Assembly: GCA_963797565.1 (NCBI GenBank)
Contig: CAWCPM010000015.1
Span: 372,001 to 436,000 of the forward strand
Length of the DNA: 64,000 nt
Source of the DNA: JAICYJ01 sp963797565
GTDB lineage: Bacteria; Actinomycetota; Thermoleophilia; Gaiellales; JAICJC01
Reading direction: 5' to 3'
This document shows positions 27,494 through 36,806 of the stretch, in pieces. Under the pieces are notes generated by a model that was not told where the DNA came from, did no database searches, and saw nothing but the letters and a program-made list of their open reading frames with translations. Every line of letters starts with the position of its first letter. Within the stretch, counting starts at the first letter, position 1. The translations under genes and the position numbers were made by a program.

Positions 27494-29022
27494 CCAAGGA
27501 CCATCCAAACCACAAGTGGTGGACGTTGTTCGCCATGTGTTTCGCCCTGTTCATGATCATGCTGGACAACACGGTGGTGAACGTCGCGCTGCCGACGATC
27601 CAGCGTTCGCTCCACATCACGAACCCCGAGAACCTGGAGTGGACGGTCAACGGCTACGTGCTCACGTTCGCCGCGCTGATCCTGCTCGGCGGCAAGCTCG
27701 GTGACCGCTTTGGCCGCAAACGCATCTTCCTGGTCGGGCTGGCGATCTTCACGCTCGCGTCCGCCGCGTGCGCGGTGGCCACAACCGATACCCAGCTGAT
27801 CGCGTTCCGGTCGCTGCAGGGCGTCGGCGGCGCGCTCCTGAACCCGCTGTCGCTGTCGATCCTGGTGTCCGCCTTCCCGCGCAAGCAGCTGCCGACCGCC
27901 ATCGGCGTCTGGGCCGGCATCTCCGGCCTGGGCCTGGCCATCGGACCGCTGCTGGGTGGGTTCCTGGTCGAGAACGTGTCCTGGTCGGCCGTGTTCTGGA
28001 TCAACGTTCCGATCGGTGTGATCGCCGCCGGCGTCACCTGGTGGGCAGTGGTCGAGTCGAGCGACACCACCACCAAGACGCTCGACGTGATCGGGACCGT
28101 GCTGGTGACCGCCGCGCTGTTCTCGCTGACGTGGGGGCTGATCAAGACCGGCAGCCACTCGTGGACGTCGCCCTACACGCTGTTCTTCCTGGGCGCAGCC
28201 GCGCTGCTGTTCGCCGCCTTCATCTGGCGTGAGGCACGCACCCGCGAGCCGATGCTCCCGCTCAGCTTCTTCCAGTCGCGGGTGTTCTCGGCCTCGAGCG
28301 CGGTGGTGCTGATGGTCGGCTTCGCGATGTTCGGCATCTTCTACTTCGTGACGCTGTACTTCCAGAACGTGCTCGGCTACTCGGCCCTTCAGGCCGGCGT
28401 GCGCTCGCTGCCGCTGACCATGATGGTGATCTTCGTGGCGCCGATCGCGGGCCGGATGAGCGGCAGGGTGCCGCCGCGCTACCAGATGACGGTGGGCATG
28501 CTGATGATGACGGCCGGCCTGCTGCTGCTGTCGCGTCTGGAAGTGCACACCTCCTACAACATGATCTGGCCCGCGTACGTGCTCGCCGGCATCGGCATCG
28601 CCATGACGATGCCCGCGGTGTCGGCGGCCGGCATGGGCGCGGTCGACCAGACCAAGGCGGGCGTCGCCTCCGGGGTGATCAACGCCTCCAGGCAGGTCGG
28701 AGGCGCGATGGGCGTGGCCGTGCTGGGCGCGGTCGTGTCGACCCGGGTCGACAACGTGTGGACGGGCCCCCAGGCGCTGGTGCCGCTGGTGACCGGCGGC
28801 CAGGGCAGCAAGATCTACGCGGCGGCCATCAGCCAGGGCCACTCGCCGGCGTACGCACTTGCAGCCGAGAACCAGGCGCTGCAGGCGTTCGTGCACGGCG
28901 TCCAGGGGGCGATGCTGGTGGGCGCGGTGCTGGCCTTCTCGGCCGCCATGACAGCCTTCTTCGGGCTGCGGCACGCGCCGGCCGTGAACCCGGCCACCGA
29001 TGCTGTGCCGGTCGAAGCCTAG
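27490..29022 (+). CDS. MFS drug exporter, DHA2 (EmrB/QacA) family
   Basis: 510 residues with about 14 membrane helices. Helix 1 carries LDNTVVNVALPTI, the DHA2 signature (motif D1), GKLGDRFGRKR is motif A between helices 2 and 3, and GVGGALLNPLSLS/GPLLGGFLVENVSW contain motif C. It is a proton-driven exporter of hydrophobic drugs or metabolites; the actual substrate is unknown. Expression probably depends on the overlapping TetR regulator. A strong hairpin follows the stop. Confidence 0.92.
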   Translation: MTKDHPNHKWWTLFAMCFALFMIMLDNTVVNVALPTIQRSLHITNPENLEWTVNGYVLTFAALILLGGKLGDRFGRKRIFLVGLAIFTLASAACAVATTDTQLIAFRSLQGVGGALLNPLSLSILVSAFPRKQLPTAIGVWAGISGLGLAIGPLLGGFLVENVSWSAVFWINVPIGVIAAGVTWWAVVESSDTTTKTLDVIGTVLVTAALFSLTWGLIKTGSHSWTSPYTLFFLGAAALLFAAFIWREARTREPMLPLSFFQSRVFSASSAVVLMVGFAMFGIFYFVTLYFQNVLGYSALQAGVRSLPLTMMVIFVAPIAGRMSGRVPPRYQMTVGMLMMTAGLLLLSRLEVHTSYNMIWPAYVLAGIGIAMTMPAVSAAGMGAVDQTKAGVASGVINASRQVGGAMGVAVLGAVVSTRVDNVWTGPQALVPLVTGGQGSKIYAAAISQGHSPAYALAAENQALQAFVHGVQGAMLVGAVLAFSAAMTAFFGLRHAPAVNPATDAVPVEA

Positions 29023-29033
29023 TCACCGCAACG

Positions 29034-29068
29034 GGCGGTGGCCGGCCCCACGGGGCACGGCCACCGCC
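29034..29068 (+). terminator. Strong hairpin after the MFS gene
   Basis: Arms GGCGGTGGCCG (29034-29044) and CGGCCACCGCC (29058-29068) pair over 11 bases, continued by GCCCC/GGGGC around a two-base loop with one bulged base. It begins 12 bases past the MFS stop codon. No T-tract follows. Confidence 0.6.
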
Positions 29069-29086
29069 GGCGGCTAGCGTGGGTTC

Positions 29087-30019
29087 GTGGCACGCCGCAC
29101 CAACCTGACTCTGCTGGCAGCGCTGCTGGCTGCGTTCGTGACCGGCGTGCTGGCGCTCTGGGTGGGGGAGTCGCGGGCCTGGATCGTGACGTGGGCACAC
29201 GGCGCGGCCGGCTTCGCGGTGCTGCTGCTGGTGCGCTGGAAGGTGCCGGTGGTGCGGCGCGGCCTGCGCCGTGCGCGGCCCGACATGGGCGCGGCGGTGG
29301 CCACGGCGGTCGTGGCTGTGGCGATGCTGGCCACCGGCATCGCGCACTCGCTGGGGCTGGCGGTGGTGGGGCCGGTGACGGTGCTGGCCATCCACATCGC
29401 ACTCGCGCTGGCGCTGCTGCCGCTGGTGGCGATGCACGTCTTCAACCGGCCGCAGCGGCCCCGGCGGGGCGACCTGACGCGGGCCGGGTTTCTGCGGTTG
29501 GCCGGTATCGCGGTGCTGGCGGTCGCCGTCAAGGCGGCGTTCGAGGGGACGCTCGGCGCCTCCCGCGCGGCCACCGGCTCGCTGCGCCGCGATCAGCCCA
29601 TCCCGACCTCGTGGCTGGACGACTCCACGCCGGCGGTGGATGCCGGTGAGTGGCGCGACCGCATCGCCGGTCTGGCGCCGCGCTCGGTCACATGCGCGCT
29701 CGACTGCACCAGCGGCTGGTACAGCGTCAACCGCTGGAGCGGGGTGGCAGTGACCGACCTGCTGGGGCCGGTGCCGCCCGGCACTCGCAGCGTGCTGGTC
29801 AGCTCCCACACCGGCTACAGCCGCCGCTTCGACGTGGCCGACCTGCCGCAGCTGCTGCTGGCCACCGAGCTGGACGGCCGCGACCTGCCATCGGCGAACG
29901 GCGGTCCCGCCCGGTTGGTGGTGCCCGGCCGCCGCGGCTTCTGGTGGGTGAAGTGGGTCAGCTCGATCGAGCCGAGCGGTCGCCCGCCCTGGTGGCAGCT
30001 GCCGTTTCCGCTGAACTGA
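29087..30019 (+). CDS. Membrane-anchored sulfite-oxidase-fold molybdopterin protein
   Basis: 310 residues. The N-terminal 150 residues form four or five membrane helices with histidines at 38, 87, 103 and 117 that could bind heme b. Residues about 180-300 are a compact molybdopterin oxidoreductase (SUOX-fold) domain: DCTSGWYSV supplies the Mo-ligating candidate Cys207, followed by WSGVAVTDLL, a SSHTGYSRRFDVADL segment and PARLVVPGRRGFWWVKWV. This resembles a YedY/YedZ pair merged in one chain. Electron acceptor and substrate unknown. GTG 29087 follows TAGCGT by six bases (leaderless). Confidence 0.78.
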   Translation: MARRTNLTLLAALLAAFVTGVLALWVGESRAWIVTWAHGAAGFAVLLLVRWKVPVVRRGLRRARPDMGAAVATAVVAVAMLATGIAHSLGLAVVGPVTVLAIHIALALALLPLVAMHVFNRPQRPRRGDLTRAGFLRLAGIAVLAVAVKAAFEGTLGASRAATGSLRRDQPIPTSWLDDSTPAVDAGEWRDRIAGLAPRSVTCALDCTSGWYSVNRWSGVAVTDLLGPVPPGTRSVLVSSHTGYSRRFDVADLPQLLLATELDGRDLPSANGGPARLVVPGRRGFWWVKWVSSIEPSGRPPWWQLPFPLN

Positions 30020-30025
30020 GCGGCC

Positions 30026-30250
30026 AGATGGTTGATTCCACGAGCTGCGCGGCGCGCCGTCCGCGATCTGCGTCATCGCAGATCGCTCCCGACCGGCGCA
30101 AGCCATGGCTTGCGCCTCGTGTCTGGGACACGTTGGACGCCACGATCGTCCTTGGCCAGGACATGCCCAGCCTGCCCTGCGGACGCTCCCGTCGTCCAAC
30201 GCGCCCCATCCTGCGCCCAGCATCCACGCATCCCGTGGAATCAACCATCT
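30026..30250. repeat. 225-bp nested inverted-repeat element (MITE- or ncRNA-like)
   Basis: Perfect 17-bp terminal inverted repeats AGATGGTTGATTCCACG (30026-30042) and its complement (30234-30250) enclose several more perfect inverted repeats: a 10-bp stem with TCAT loop (30063-30086), a 22-bp palindrome (30095-30116), CGTGTC/GACACG (30118-30132), CGTTGGACG/CGTCCAACG (30131-30139, 30193-30201) and GTCCT/AGGAC (30148-30162). No ORF is credible and no target-site duplication is obvious. The right end overlaps a possible upstream start of the gamma-glutamyltransferase gene. Confidence 0.7.
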
Positions 30251-30261
30251 ACGATCCGCGC

Positions 30262-31608
30262 GTGACCTGGTCCCTCTCCCCGAGCCGGCCGCCCGCGATC
30301 GGTCGTGGCGGCATGGTCTCGACCAGCCAGCCGCTGGCCGCGCTGACCGGCGCGGAGGTGCTGCGGGACGGCGGCAATGCCATGGACGCGGCGCTGGCCG
30401 CCGCCGGTGTGCTGGCCGTGACCGAGCCCAACCAGTGCGGCGTCGGCGGCGACCTGTTCGCGATCGTCCTTCGCGATGGCGAGCCGCCGGTGGGGCTGAA
30501 CGCCAGCGGGCGGTCGCCGGCCGATCCCGGCGATGCGCTGCCCGAGCTGTTCGGCCCGCGCAGCGTGACCGTGCCCGGGTGTCCGTCCGGCTGGGCCGAC
30601 CTTGCCGAGCGGTTCTCGTCGCTGGGCTTGGCGGCCGCGCTGCAGCCGGCGATCGCACTCGCCCGGCGCGGCTTCCCGATGCAGCCGCGCAACACCGGAG
30701 AGTGGACCGAGGACTGGGGCGAGCTCTCGGGCGAGGCCCGCGAGGTGTTCCAGCCACGCCCGTACTTCGCCAACCCAGCGCTGGCCGACACGCTGGAGAC
30801 GATCGTGGCCGGCGGCTTCTATCGGGGCGACACCGCAGCGGCCATCGCCGGCGCCTGCTGGCTCGCTCCCGGCGACCTGGAGGCGCACCGCAACGACTGG
30901 GTGGAGCCGCTGCCGTTCAGCTATCGCGGCCACCGGCTGCTGGAGATGCCGCCGAACGGCCAGGGCTCGATCGCAGGCTGGGCGCTCGAGTCGCTGCCCT
31001 CACCCGAGCTGCCCGACCAGGTGGAGGCGCTGGCCGCCGCCTACGAGCGCGGCTACGCCACCATCGGCGGAACGGCGTACGTCTGCGCGGCGGACGGGGA
31101 CGGCATGGCCGTCTCGCTGATCCAGAGCATCTTCTACGGCTTCGGCTCCCAGGTGATCGTGCCCGGCCACGGCTTCATGCTCCAGAACCGCGGCTCCGGG
31201 TTCGTCGAGCCGCCCGGCCACCCCAACGGGTTCGCACCCGGCAAACGCCCCTTCCACACCATAATCCCGGCCGCCCTGCTCGATGCCGACGGCCGCTGGG
31301 CGGCGGTGCTCGGCGTCACCGGCGGGCAGTTCCAGCCGCAGGGCCACGTGCAGGTGCTGGTCAACATGCTCGAGCACGGCCTCGATCCGCAGGCCGCGCT
31401 CGACGCGCCCCGCTACCGGCTGGAGGAGGACGGCACCGTGTCGCTCGAGCCGCCGCTGGAGCACCTGGTCGACCGCTTCGGCCGGCCGGCCAACGTGGTC
31501 GCGGACGTTGGCAATTTCGGCAACGGACACGTCATCCAGCGCGACGCGGAGGGGATCCTGCGCGGCGGCACCGAACCGCGGCGCGACGGGCTGGCGGTCG
31601 GGGTCTAG
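30262..31608 (+). CDS. Gamma-glutamyltransferase family protein
   Basis: 448 residues of the Ntn-hydrolase gamma-glutamyltranspeptidase family. RPPAIGRGGMVSTSQPLA and NAMDAALAAAGVLAVTEPNQ-like blocks mark the large-subunit start, and the autoprocessing threonine is expected in IGGTAYVCAADGDGMAVS, where the usual TTH is GTA. The chain is about 100 residues shorter than classical GGTs and has no signal peptide, so it is a cytoplasmic GGT-like hydrolase or acylase rather than a periplasmic glutathione enzyme. GTG 30262 follows TACGAT (30250-30255) by six bases; an alternative GTG 30235 lies inside the upstream repeat. Confidence 0.82.
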   Translation: MTWSLSPSRPPAIGRGGMVSTSQPLAALTGAEVLRDGGNAMDAALAAAGVLAVTEPNQCGVGGDLFAIVLRDGEPPVGLNASGRSPADPGDALPELFGPRSVTVPGCPSGWADLAERFSSLGLAAALQPAIALARRGFPMQPRNTGEWTEDWGELSGEAREVFQPRPYFANPALADTLETIVAGGFYRGDTAAAIAGACWLAPGDLEAHRNDWVEPLPFSYRGHRLLEMPPNGQGSIAGWALESLPSPELPDQVEALAAAYERGYATIGGTAYVCAADGDGMAVSLIQSIFYGFGSQVIVPGHGFMLQNRGSGFVEPPGHPNGFAPGKRPFHTIIPAALLDADGRWAAVLGVTGGQFQPQGHVQVLVNMLEHGLDPQAALDAPRYRLEEDGTVSLEPPLEHLVDRFGRPANVVADVGNFGNGHVIQRDAEGILRGGTEPRRDGLAVGV

Positions 31609-31618
31609 GGTTTACGGG

Positions 31619-33202
31619 CTAACCGGCCAGGCGCTCGTACTGCCCGGCCCGGATCACGCGGTCGCGGCCCGTCTCCTTGGCCTGGTAGAGCGCTCCGTCG
31701 GCGAGCGCGATCAGGTCGGCGCGGTCGTCGGCGTCGTGCGGGAACACCGCCCAGCCGATCGACGCCGACATCCGACGCCCCGCGGTGGGCGCGACGCCCA
31801 GCGCCTTCACCGCCTGGCGGGCCCGCTCCAGCAGGTCGGCCACGCCGCCCTCGTCGGCCGTCTCCAGGATCAGGGCGAACTCCTCTCCGCCGACGCGGAA
31901 CACGCGATCCGACGCTCGCAGCGATTCGCGGATGCCCTCGCCGGCCCGCCGCAGCACCGCGTCGCCCTCCGGATGTCCGAACGAGTCGTTCACCTGCTTG
32001 AAGTGGTCGAGGTCGACGATCGCGAGAGTGAATCCCAGCCCGCGCCGCTTGGAAAGCGCCACCCGCCGCCGCAGCTCCGCCTCGAACGCGCGCCGGTTGG
32101 GCAGCCCCGTGAGCGCGTCGTGCCCGGCCGCACGCTCCAGGTTCTCCTGCCGCAGCACCGTCCGCCACAGCGCCGACAGGTGGCCCAGGAGCAGGTCGAG
32201 CGCCTGGTGGTCGTGCTCGTCGCCGCGCTCGGGCTCGAAGCAGACCGAGACGTGCAGGCCCTCGCCGGCGTCGTCCACCTCGATCGCGAACTTGGGCAAG
32301 CCGTGCGACGGGTGCGCGGGCGCCGCGCCCTCGCTGACGATGAAGCAGTGCGCGCCGATCGCCTCGCGCGGCACCATGTGGGCGAACCCGATCAGCTGGC
32401 TGCGCGTGACCGCGCCCTTGGCGCGCACGCTCCAGGCCATCACCGCCTCGATCTGGTTGCTCCAGCGGGCCTCGCGCTCACGGCGCGCATCGGCCTCGGC
32501 GGCCAGCGTGAACGCCCGGCGCAGCAGCCGCACGCCGCCGGCGAACAGGATCATCAGGCCCAACAGGATCGATCCCTCGCGGATCAGGTCGGCGATGTGC
32601 GCGTGCTGCTTCGTGGCCGAGCGCGCGTCCTGCGTCTCACCCGTCAGCGACGAGGCCAGCAGGGTCAGCTGCCCGGTGATCTCAGCCACCTTCCCGCTGG
32701 GTGCCGGGTTGCCGGCGGGAGACAGGCCCCCCTGTCCGCCGTGGGGCCGGGCCAGCTCCAGCGCGGCCGCATTCTCCCAGGCCGCTATGTCGCGGGTGGC
32801 ACCGGCGAGCAGCTGCTGGTCGGTGTGGTGGTTGCCGGCCGTGATCGTGGCCCGCCGGAGGGTGGCCAGCGCCGCCCGCGTGTCGCGGCCGCCGGCCGAG
32901 AACTGCTCGCGGTAGAGCGCCTCACCCGTCGACCGGTACCCGAGCACGTTCGCCGCCTGGCCCTGGATCTGGGCCTGCAGCTGCGCCACGGCCAGCTCGG
33001 CGTCGGCGTTCGCCCGCGCCCGGCGCGTGGCGTCGTCGCGGTAGTGCGAGGCCACCACGCTGGCCAGCGCCACCGACAGCAGCACGCCGATCGATGCGGC
33101 CATCCAGAGCAGCGCGAAGCGCCGGATCTGGGTGGACGTGCGGTCGCGTTCGCCCACGGCGAGGCGACCCGCCTGCGGGGAGACGGTGGGGGTCATGGTC
33201 AC
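31619..33202 (-). CDS. Membrane-bound diguanylate cyclase (GGDEF)
   Basis: 527 residues. Two membrane helices (about 28-50 and 205-225) flank a helical extracytoplasmic sensor of about 150 residues resembling CHASE3-type domains. A middle region (about 240-350) may be a divergent GAF-like domain. The C-terminal GGDEF domain begins at AGHDALTGLPNRRAF; the active site is RVGGEEFAL and an inhibitory I-site RASD sits five residues before it, so the enzyme should make c-di-GMP with product inhibition. Convergent with the gamma-glutamyltransferase gene. Confidence 0.9.
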   Translation of the reverse strand: MTMTPTVSPQAGRLAVGERDRTSTQIRRFALLWMAASIGVLLSVALASVVASHYRDDATRRARANADAELAVAQLQAQIQGQAANVLGYRSTGEALYREQFSAGGRDTRAALATLRRATITAGNHHTDQQLLAGATRDIAAWENAAALELARPHGGQGGLSPAGNPAPSGKVAEITGQLTLLASSLTGETQDARSATKQHAHIADLIREGSILLGLMILFAGGVRLLRRAFTLAAEADARREREARWSNQIEAVMAWSVRAKGAVTRSQLIGFAHMVPREAIGAHCFIVSEGAAPAHPSHGLPKFAIEVDDAGEGLHVSVCFEPERGDEHDHQALDLLLGHLSALWRTVLRQENLERAAGHDALTGLPNRRAFEAELRRRVALSKRRGLGFTLAIVDLDHFKQVNDSFGHPEGDAVLRRAGEGIRESLRASDRVFRVGGEEFALILETADEGGVADLLERARQAVKALGVAPTAGRRMSASIGWAVFPHDADDRADLIALADGALYQAKETGRDRVIRAGQYERLAG

Positions 33203-33263
33203 AACATCGCCGCGGGGCCGAAATTCAGCATCCCCCTTCGGCGGGGTTGACGCAGGCCCGTTG

Positions 33264-33977
33264 TTAAGGAGCGCGCCGGTCGTTCGCCACGAACGCGGCG
33301 TGCGTGACCGGCATCTTCCCGGCGAAGAAGTGCTCGACCGCCTCGGCGTAGCGGCGGATCTCGCGCTGGGCGGTCTCGGAGTTGCGGAGCGATACGAAGT
33401 TCATCAGGCTGCGCGCGTTCACCGTCCAGTAGAACTGGGTGTAGATCGCCACCGGCAGCACGTTTCGCGCCACCTCCTTGGCGACGTTCTGCTCGAGCAG
33501 CTCCAGGTACGTCTCGTAGGCGGTGCGGTAGACCGCCAGCTGCGCCTCACGCGTGTGCTCGGCCAACGCGTCGTTGACCGGCTCGAAGCTGTAGGAGCCG
33601 GGCTTTCCGACCTGCGTGCGCACATCCTCCGCGGCCGGCAGATAGAACTCCGGCTCCAGCTGCGAGTACCGCGCCGACCACTCGTTGAACGACCCGATCC
33701 GGTGGCGCTGCCACTCCCGGCAGACGAAGATCGGGCACTTGATGTGAAACCGGAAGGCGTTGTGCTCCGTGGGGCTGCCGTGCCGTTCTCTGATCAGAAA
33801 ACGGATCAGGCCCTCCTCGCGCTCCGTCATCTCGCTCGACTGCTGCGCGAACGAGACGCGTGCCGAGTTGACCACCGACAGGTCGTCGGCCATGCTCGCG
33901 TCGAGCCGCACGAAGCCGTGGTCGAGCACGTCGATCTGGTCGCTGGCGGCGTTCACCGGCTGCTCCATGGTGGCCAT
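33264..33977 (-). CDS. thyX: Flavin-dependent thymidylate synthase ThyX
   Basis: 237 residues. The ThyX signature RHRIGSFNEWSARYS is intact, as are the N-terminal RVSFAQQ and the C-terminal WTVNARSLMNFVSLR segments contacting dUMP and FAD. It methylates dUMP to dTMP using methylene-tetrahydrofolate and reduced FAD. ATG 33977 is preceded by TATCCT at seven bases, fitting a leaderless transcript. A GC hairpin (GCCGAA/TTCGGC, about 33220-33244) lies downstream in the gap to the GGDEF gene. Confidence 0.95.
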   Translation of the reverse strand: MATMEQPVNAASDQIDVLDHGFVRLDASMADDLSVVNSARVSFAQQSSEMTEREEGLIRFLIRERHGSPTEHNAFRFHIKCPIFVCREWQRHRIGSFNEWSARYSQLEPEFYLPAAEDVRTQVGKPGSYSFEPVNDALAEHTREAQLAVYRTAYETYLELLEQNVAKEVARNVLPVAIYTQFYWTVNARSLMNFVSLRNSETAQREIRRYAEAVEHFFAGKMPVTHAAFVANDRRAP

Positions 33978-34013
33978 GATCTCAAGGATATGCGGGGCCG
34001 CGGTCGGTATCCG

Positions 34014-34730
34014 TCACGGCCGCAGGATCCGGCCGCCGTCCACGATCAGGTTCTGGCCGGTGAAGAAGTCGGCCTCGATGCAGTAGCGGACGGCCTGTGC
34101 CACATCAGCCGGATCGCCGAGCCGGCCCAGCACCGTCTCCTCGCCGTCGCCGCGCACGTCGTCGGGCATCAGCACCGGCCCGGGGGCGACGCCGCAGACG
34201 CGCACGTTGTCGCGGCCCCAGTCGGCGGCCAGGCACTTGACCAGGTGGATCTGCGCCGCCTTGGCCGCGCCGTGCGCCGCGAACCTCGGCCAGGGCTGGA
34301 TCCCCGCCACGTCGGTGATGGCCACGATCACGCCGCCTCCCGATTCGCGCATCAGCCGGTACGCCGCCTGCGCACCGAACACGAAGCCCTTGGCCGTCGA
34401 GTCCATCGCCGCGTCCCACAGCTGCTCGTCGATCTGCTCGGCCGGCCGCGCCTCGAACCCGCCGGACGGCGTGTACACGTAGACGTCGAGGCCGCCCAGC
34501 TCGGCCGCCGTCTGCTCCACCAGCTTCCGCATCTGCTCCGGCCGCGAGGAGTCGGCCGGCCGCGAGGAGGTGTGCACGCCCAGCTCCGCGATCTCTGCGA
34601 CGGTGCGCGCCGCCGCCTCCCGCGAGCTGTGGTAGCTGATGCCGACGTTGGCGCCGCCGCGGGCCAGGTCGAGCGCGATCGCGCGACCCACCCGGTGGGC
34701 GCCGCCCGCCACCAGCACGTTCGTCCCCAT
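34014..34730 (-). CDS. SDR-family oxidoreductase with His in place of catalytic Tyr
   Basis: 238 residues with Rossmann glycine motif VAGGAHRVGRAIA, a C-terminal GGR following a typical SDR DGG tail, and PADVAQAVRYC. In the active site the canonical YxxxK reads H153-G-A-A-K157 (RFAAHGAAK), the preceding catalytic Ser position reads T/D (AITDVAG), and NNAG reads YTPSGG. It is closest in style to pteridine-reductase-like SDRs, but the Tyr loss questions standard chemistry. ATG 34730 is preferred over GTG 34739. It is divergent from the superoxide dismutase gene. Confidence 0.8.
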   Translation of the reverse strand: MGTNVLVAGGAHRVGRAIALDLARGGANVGISYHSSREAAARTVAEIAELGVHTSSRPADSSRPEQMRKLVEQTAAELGGLDVYVYTPSGGFEARPAEQIDEQLWDAAMDSTAKGFVFGAQAAYRLMRESGGGVIVAITDVAGIQPWPRFAAHGAAKAAQIHLVKCLAADWGRDNVRVCGVAPGPVLMPDDVRGDGEETVLGRLGDPADVAQAVRYCIEADFFTGQNLIVDGGRILRP

Positions 34731-34820
34731 CAGCCTCACAGGCCGAGGAATGCGAGTCGGGGGTACGTCATTGGCGGGGTATGCTAGTCGGCACTACAAG
34801 GACAGAAGGAGTGAGCCAGC

Positions 34821-35444
<624 letters not shown>

Positions 35445-35527
35445 TCCGGCGACATCCGTGAGCTGACGGCGGGGTGGGGCCCGAGCGGCCCCGCCCCGCC
35501 GTCGCAGTATTCGACAAGGGGAGCGGT

Positions 35528-36806
35528 GTGAGCGCAAAGACGGTCGTGTTCTTCCCGGAGGGCGCCTTCGGCCCGACCAACAACTGCGTCGGCATCGGCG
35601 AGCAGCTGCGCGCCCGCGGCCACCGCGTGGTGTTCATCGTCGAGGAGTCGTTCGCGGGCACGCTCGAGGCGCGCGGGTTCGAGGAGCGGCTGATGCGGCT
35701 GGGCCCGCCGCCGGAGGTGGAGGAGGCGCCCGGCCAGTTCTGGAAGGACTTCATCCGCGACACGGCACCGGTCTTCCGCAAGCCCACGATCGAGCAGCTG
35801 GCGGGGTTCATCCAGCCCACCTGGGCGGCGCTGCTGGAGGGTGCCCGCTACGTGCAGCCGCGGCTGCGCGAGATCTTCGACGAGCTGCGCCCCGACGTGA
35901 TCGTCGAGGACAACGTGTGCGGCTTCCCGGCCGTCGTCACGGCGGAGGCGCCGTGGGTGCGGATCGCCTCCTGCAACCCGCTCGAGCTGAAGGACGCCGA
36001 CCTGCCGCCCGTGTTCTCGGGCTACCCGGTCGCCGACCGCAGCGGCTGGGCTGACTTCGTGCGCGAGTACGACACCGTGCACCGTCCGCTCTGGCAGGAC
36101 TTCAACGAGTGGGTGCAGGAGCAGGGTGCGCCGCCGCTTCACGACCTCGAGTTCATCCACCAGAGCAGCGACCTCAACCTCTACCTGTACCCGGCCGAGG
36201 CCGACTACGCGCGCAGCACCCCGCTCGACGCATCGTGGCACCGCCTGGAGTCGTGCGTGCGCACCGGCGACGGCGAGTTCCAGCTGCCGGAGCAGCTGCG
36301 CGGCGGCGCACGGCGCGCTGGTCTACCTGTCCCTGGGCTCGCTGGCATCGGCCGATGTGGCGCTGATGGAGCGGCTGGTGGAGGTGCTGGGCGCGACCGG
36401 GCACCGCTACATCGTGTCCCGCGGCCCTCAGCACGACCAGTACCAGCTGGCCGGCAACATGTGGGGCGAGGAGTTCCTGCCCCAGCCGGCGATCCTGCCG
36501 ATCGTCGACCTCGTCATCACCCACGGCGGCAACAACACCACCACCGAGTGTTTTCACCACGGCAAACCGATGATCGCGATGCCCGTGTTCTGGGATCAGT
36601 ACGACAACGCCCAGCGCCTGGACGAGACGGGGTTCGGCGTGCGGCTCCCGACCTACACCTTCGAGCCCGAGCAGATCACGTCGGCGATCGACCGGCTGGT
36701 GTCGGACCGGGCGCTCCACGACCGCCTGGCCGGCATCTCGCGGCGGCTGCAGGCAGACCGTGGCACCGTGGTTGCCGCGGACCTGATTGAGCGTCTCGCT
36801 GCCTGA
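35528..36806 (+). CDS. GT1-family glycosyltransferase (MGT-like), one frameshift
   Basis: About 425 residues of the GT-B fold. The N-terminal domain starts KTVVFFPEGAFGPTNN; the C-terminal nucleotide-sugar domain contains LVYLSLGS, FLPQPAILP and the donor-binding THGGNNTTTE of UDP-glycosyltransferases acting on small molecules. The two halves are in different frames: after GEFQLPEQLRGGA the frame must shift by one base near 36298-36311 to reach HGALVYLSLGS. One extra base in the GCGCGGCGGCG stretch explains it. The 3' end overlaps the maltokinase-like gene by 20 bases. Acceptor unknown. Confidence 0.8.

Noticed and set aside
30026..30250. Integron attC site or insertion sequence
   Set aside because: No integrase or transposase nearby, no attC core sites or gene-cassette arrangement, and no target duplication seen.
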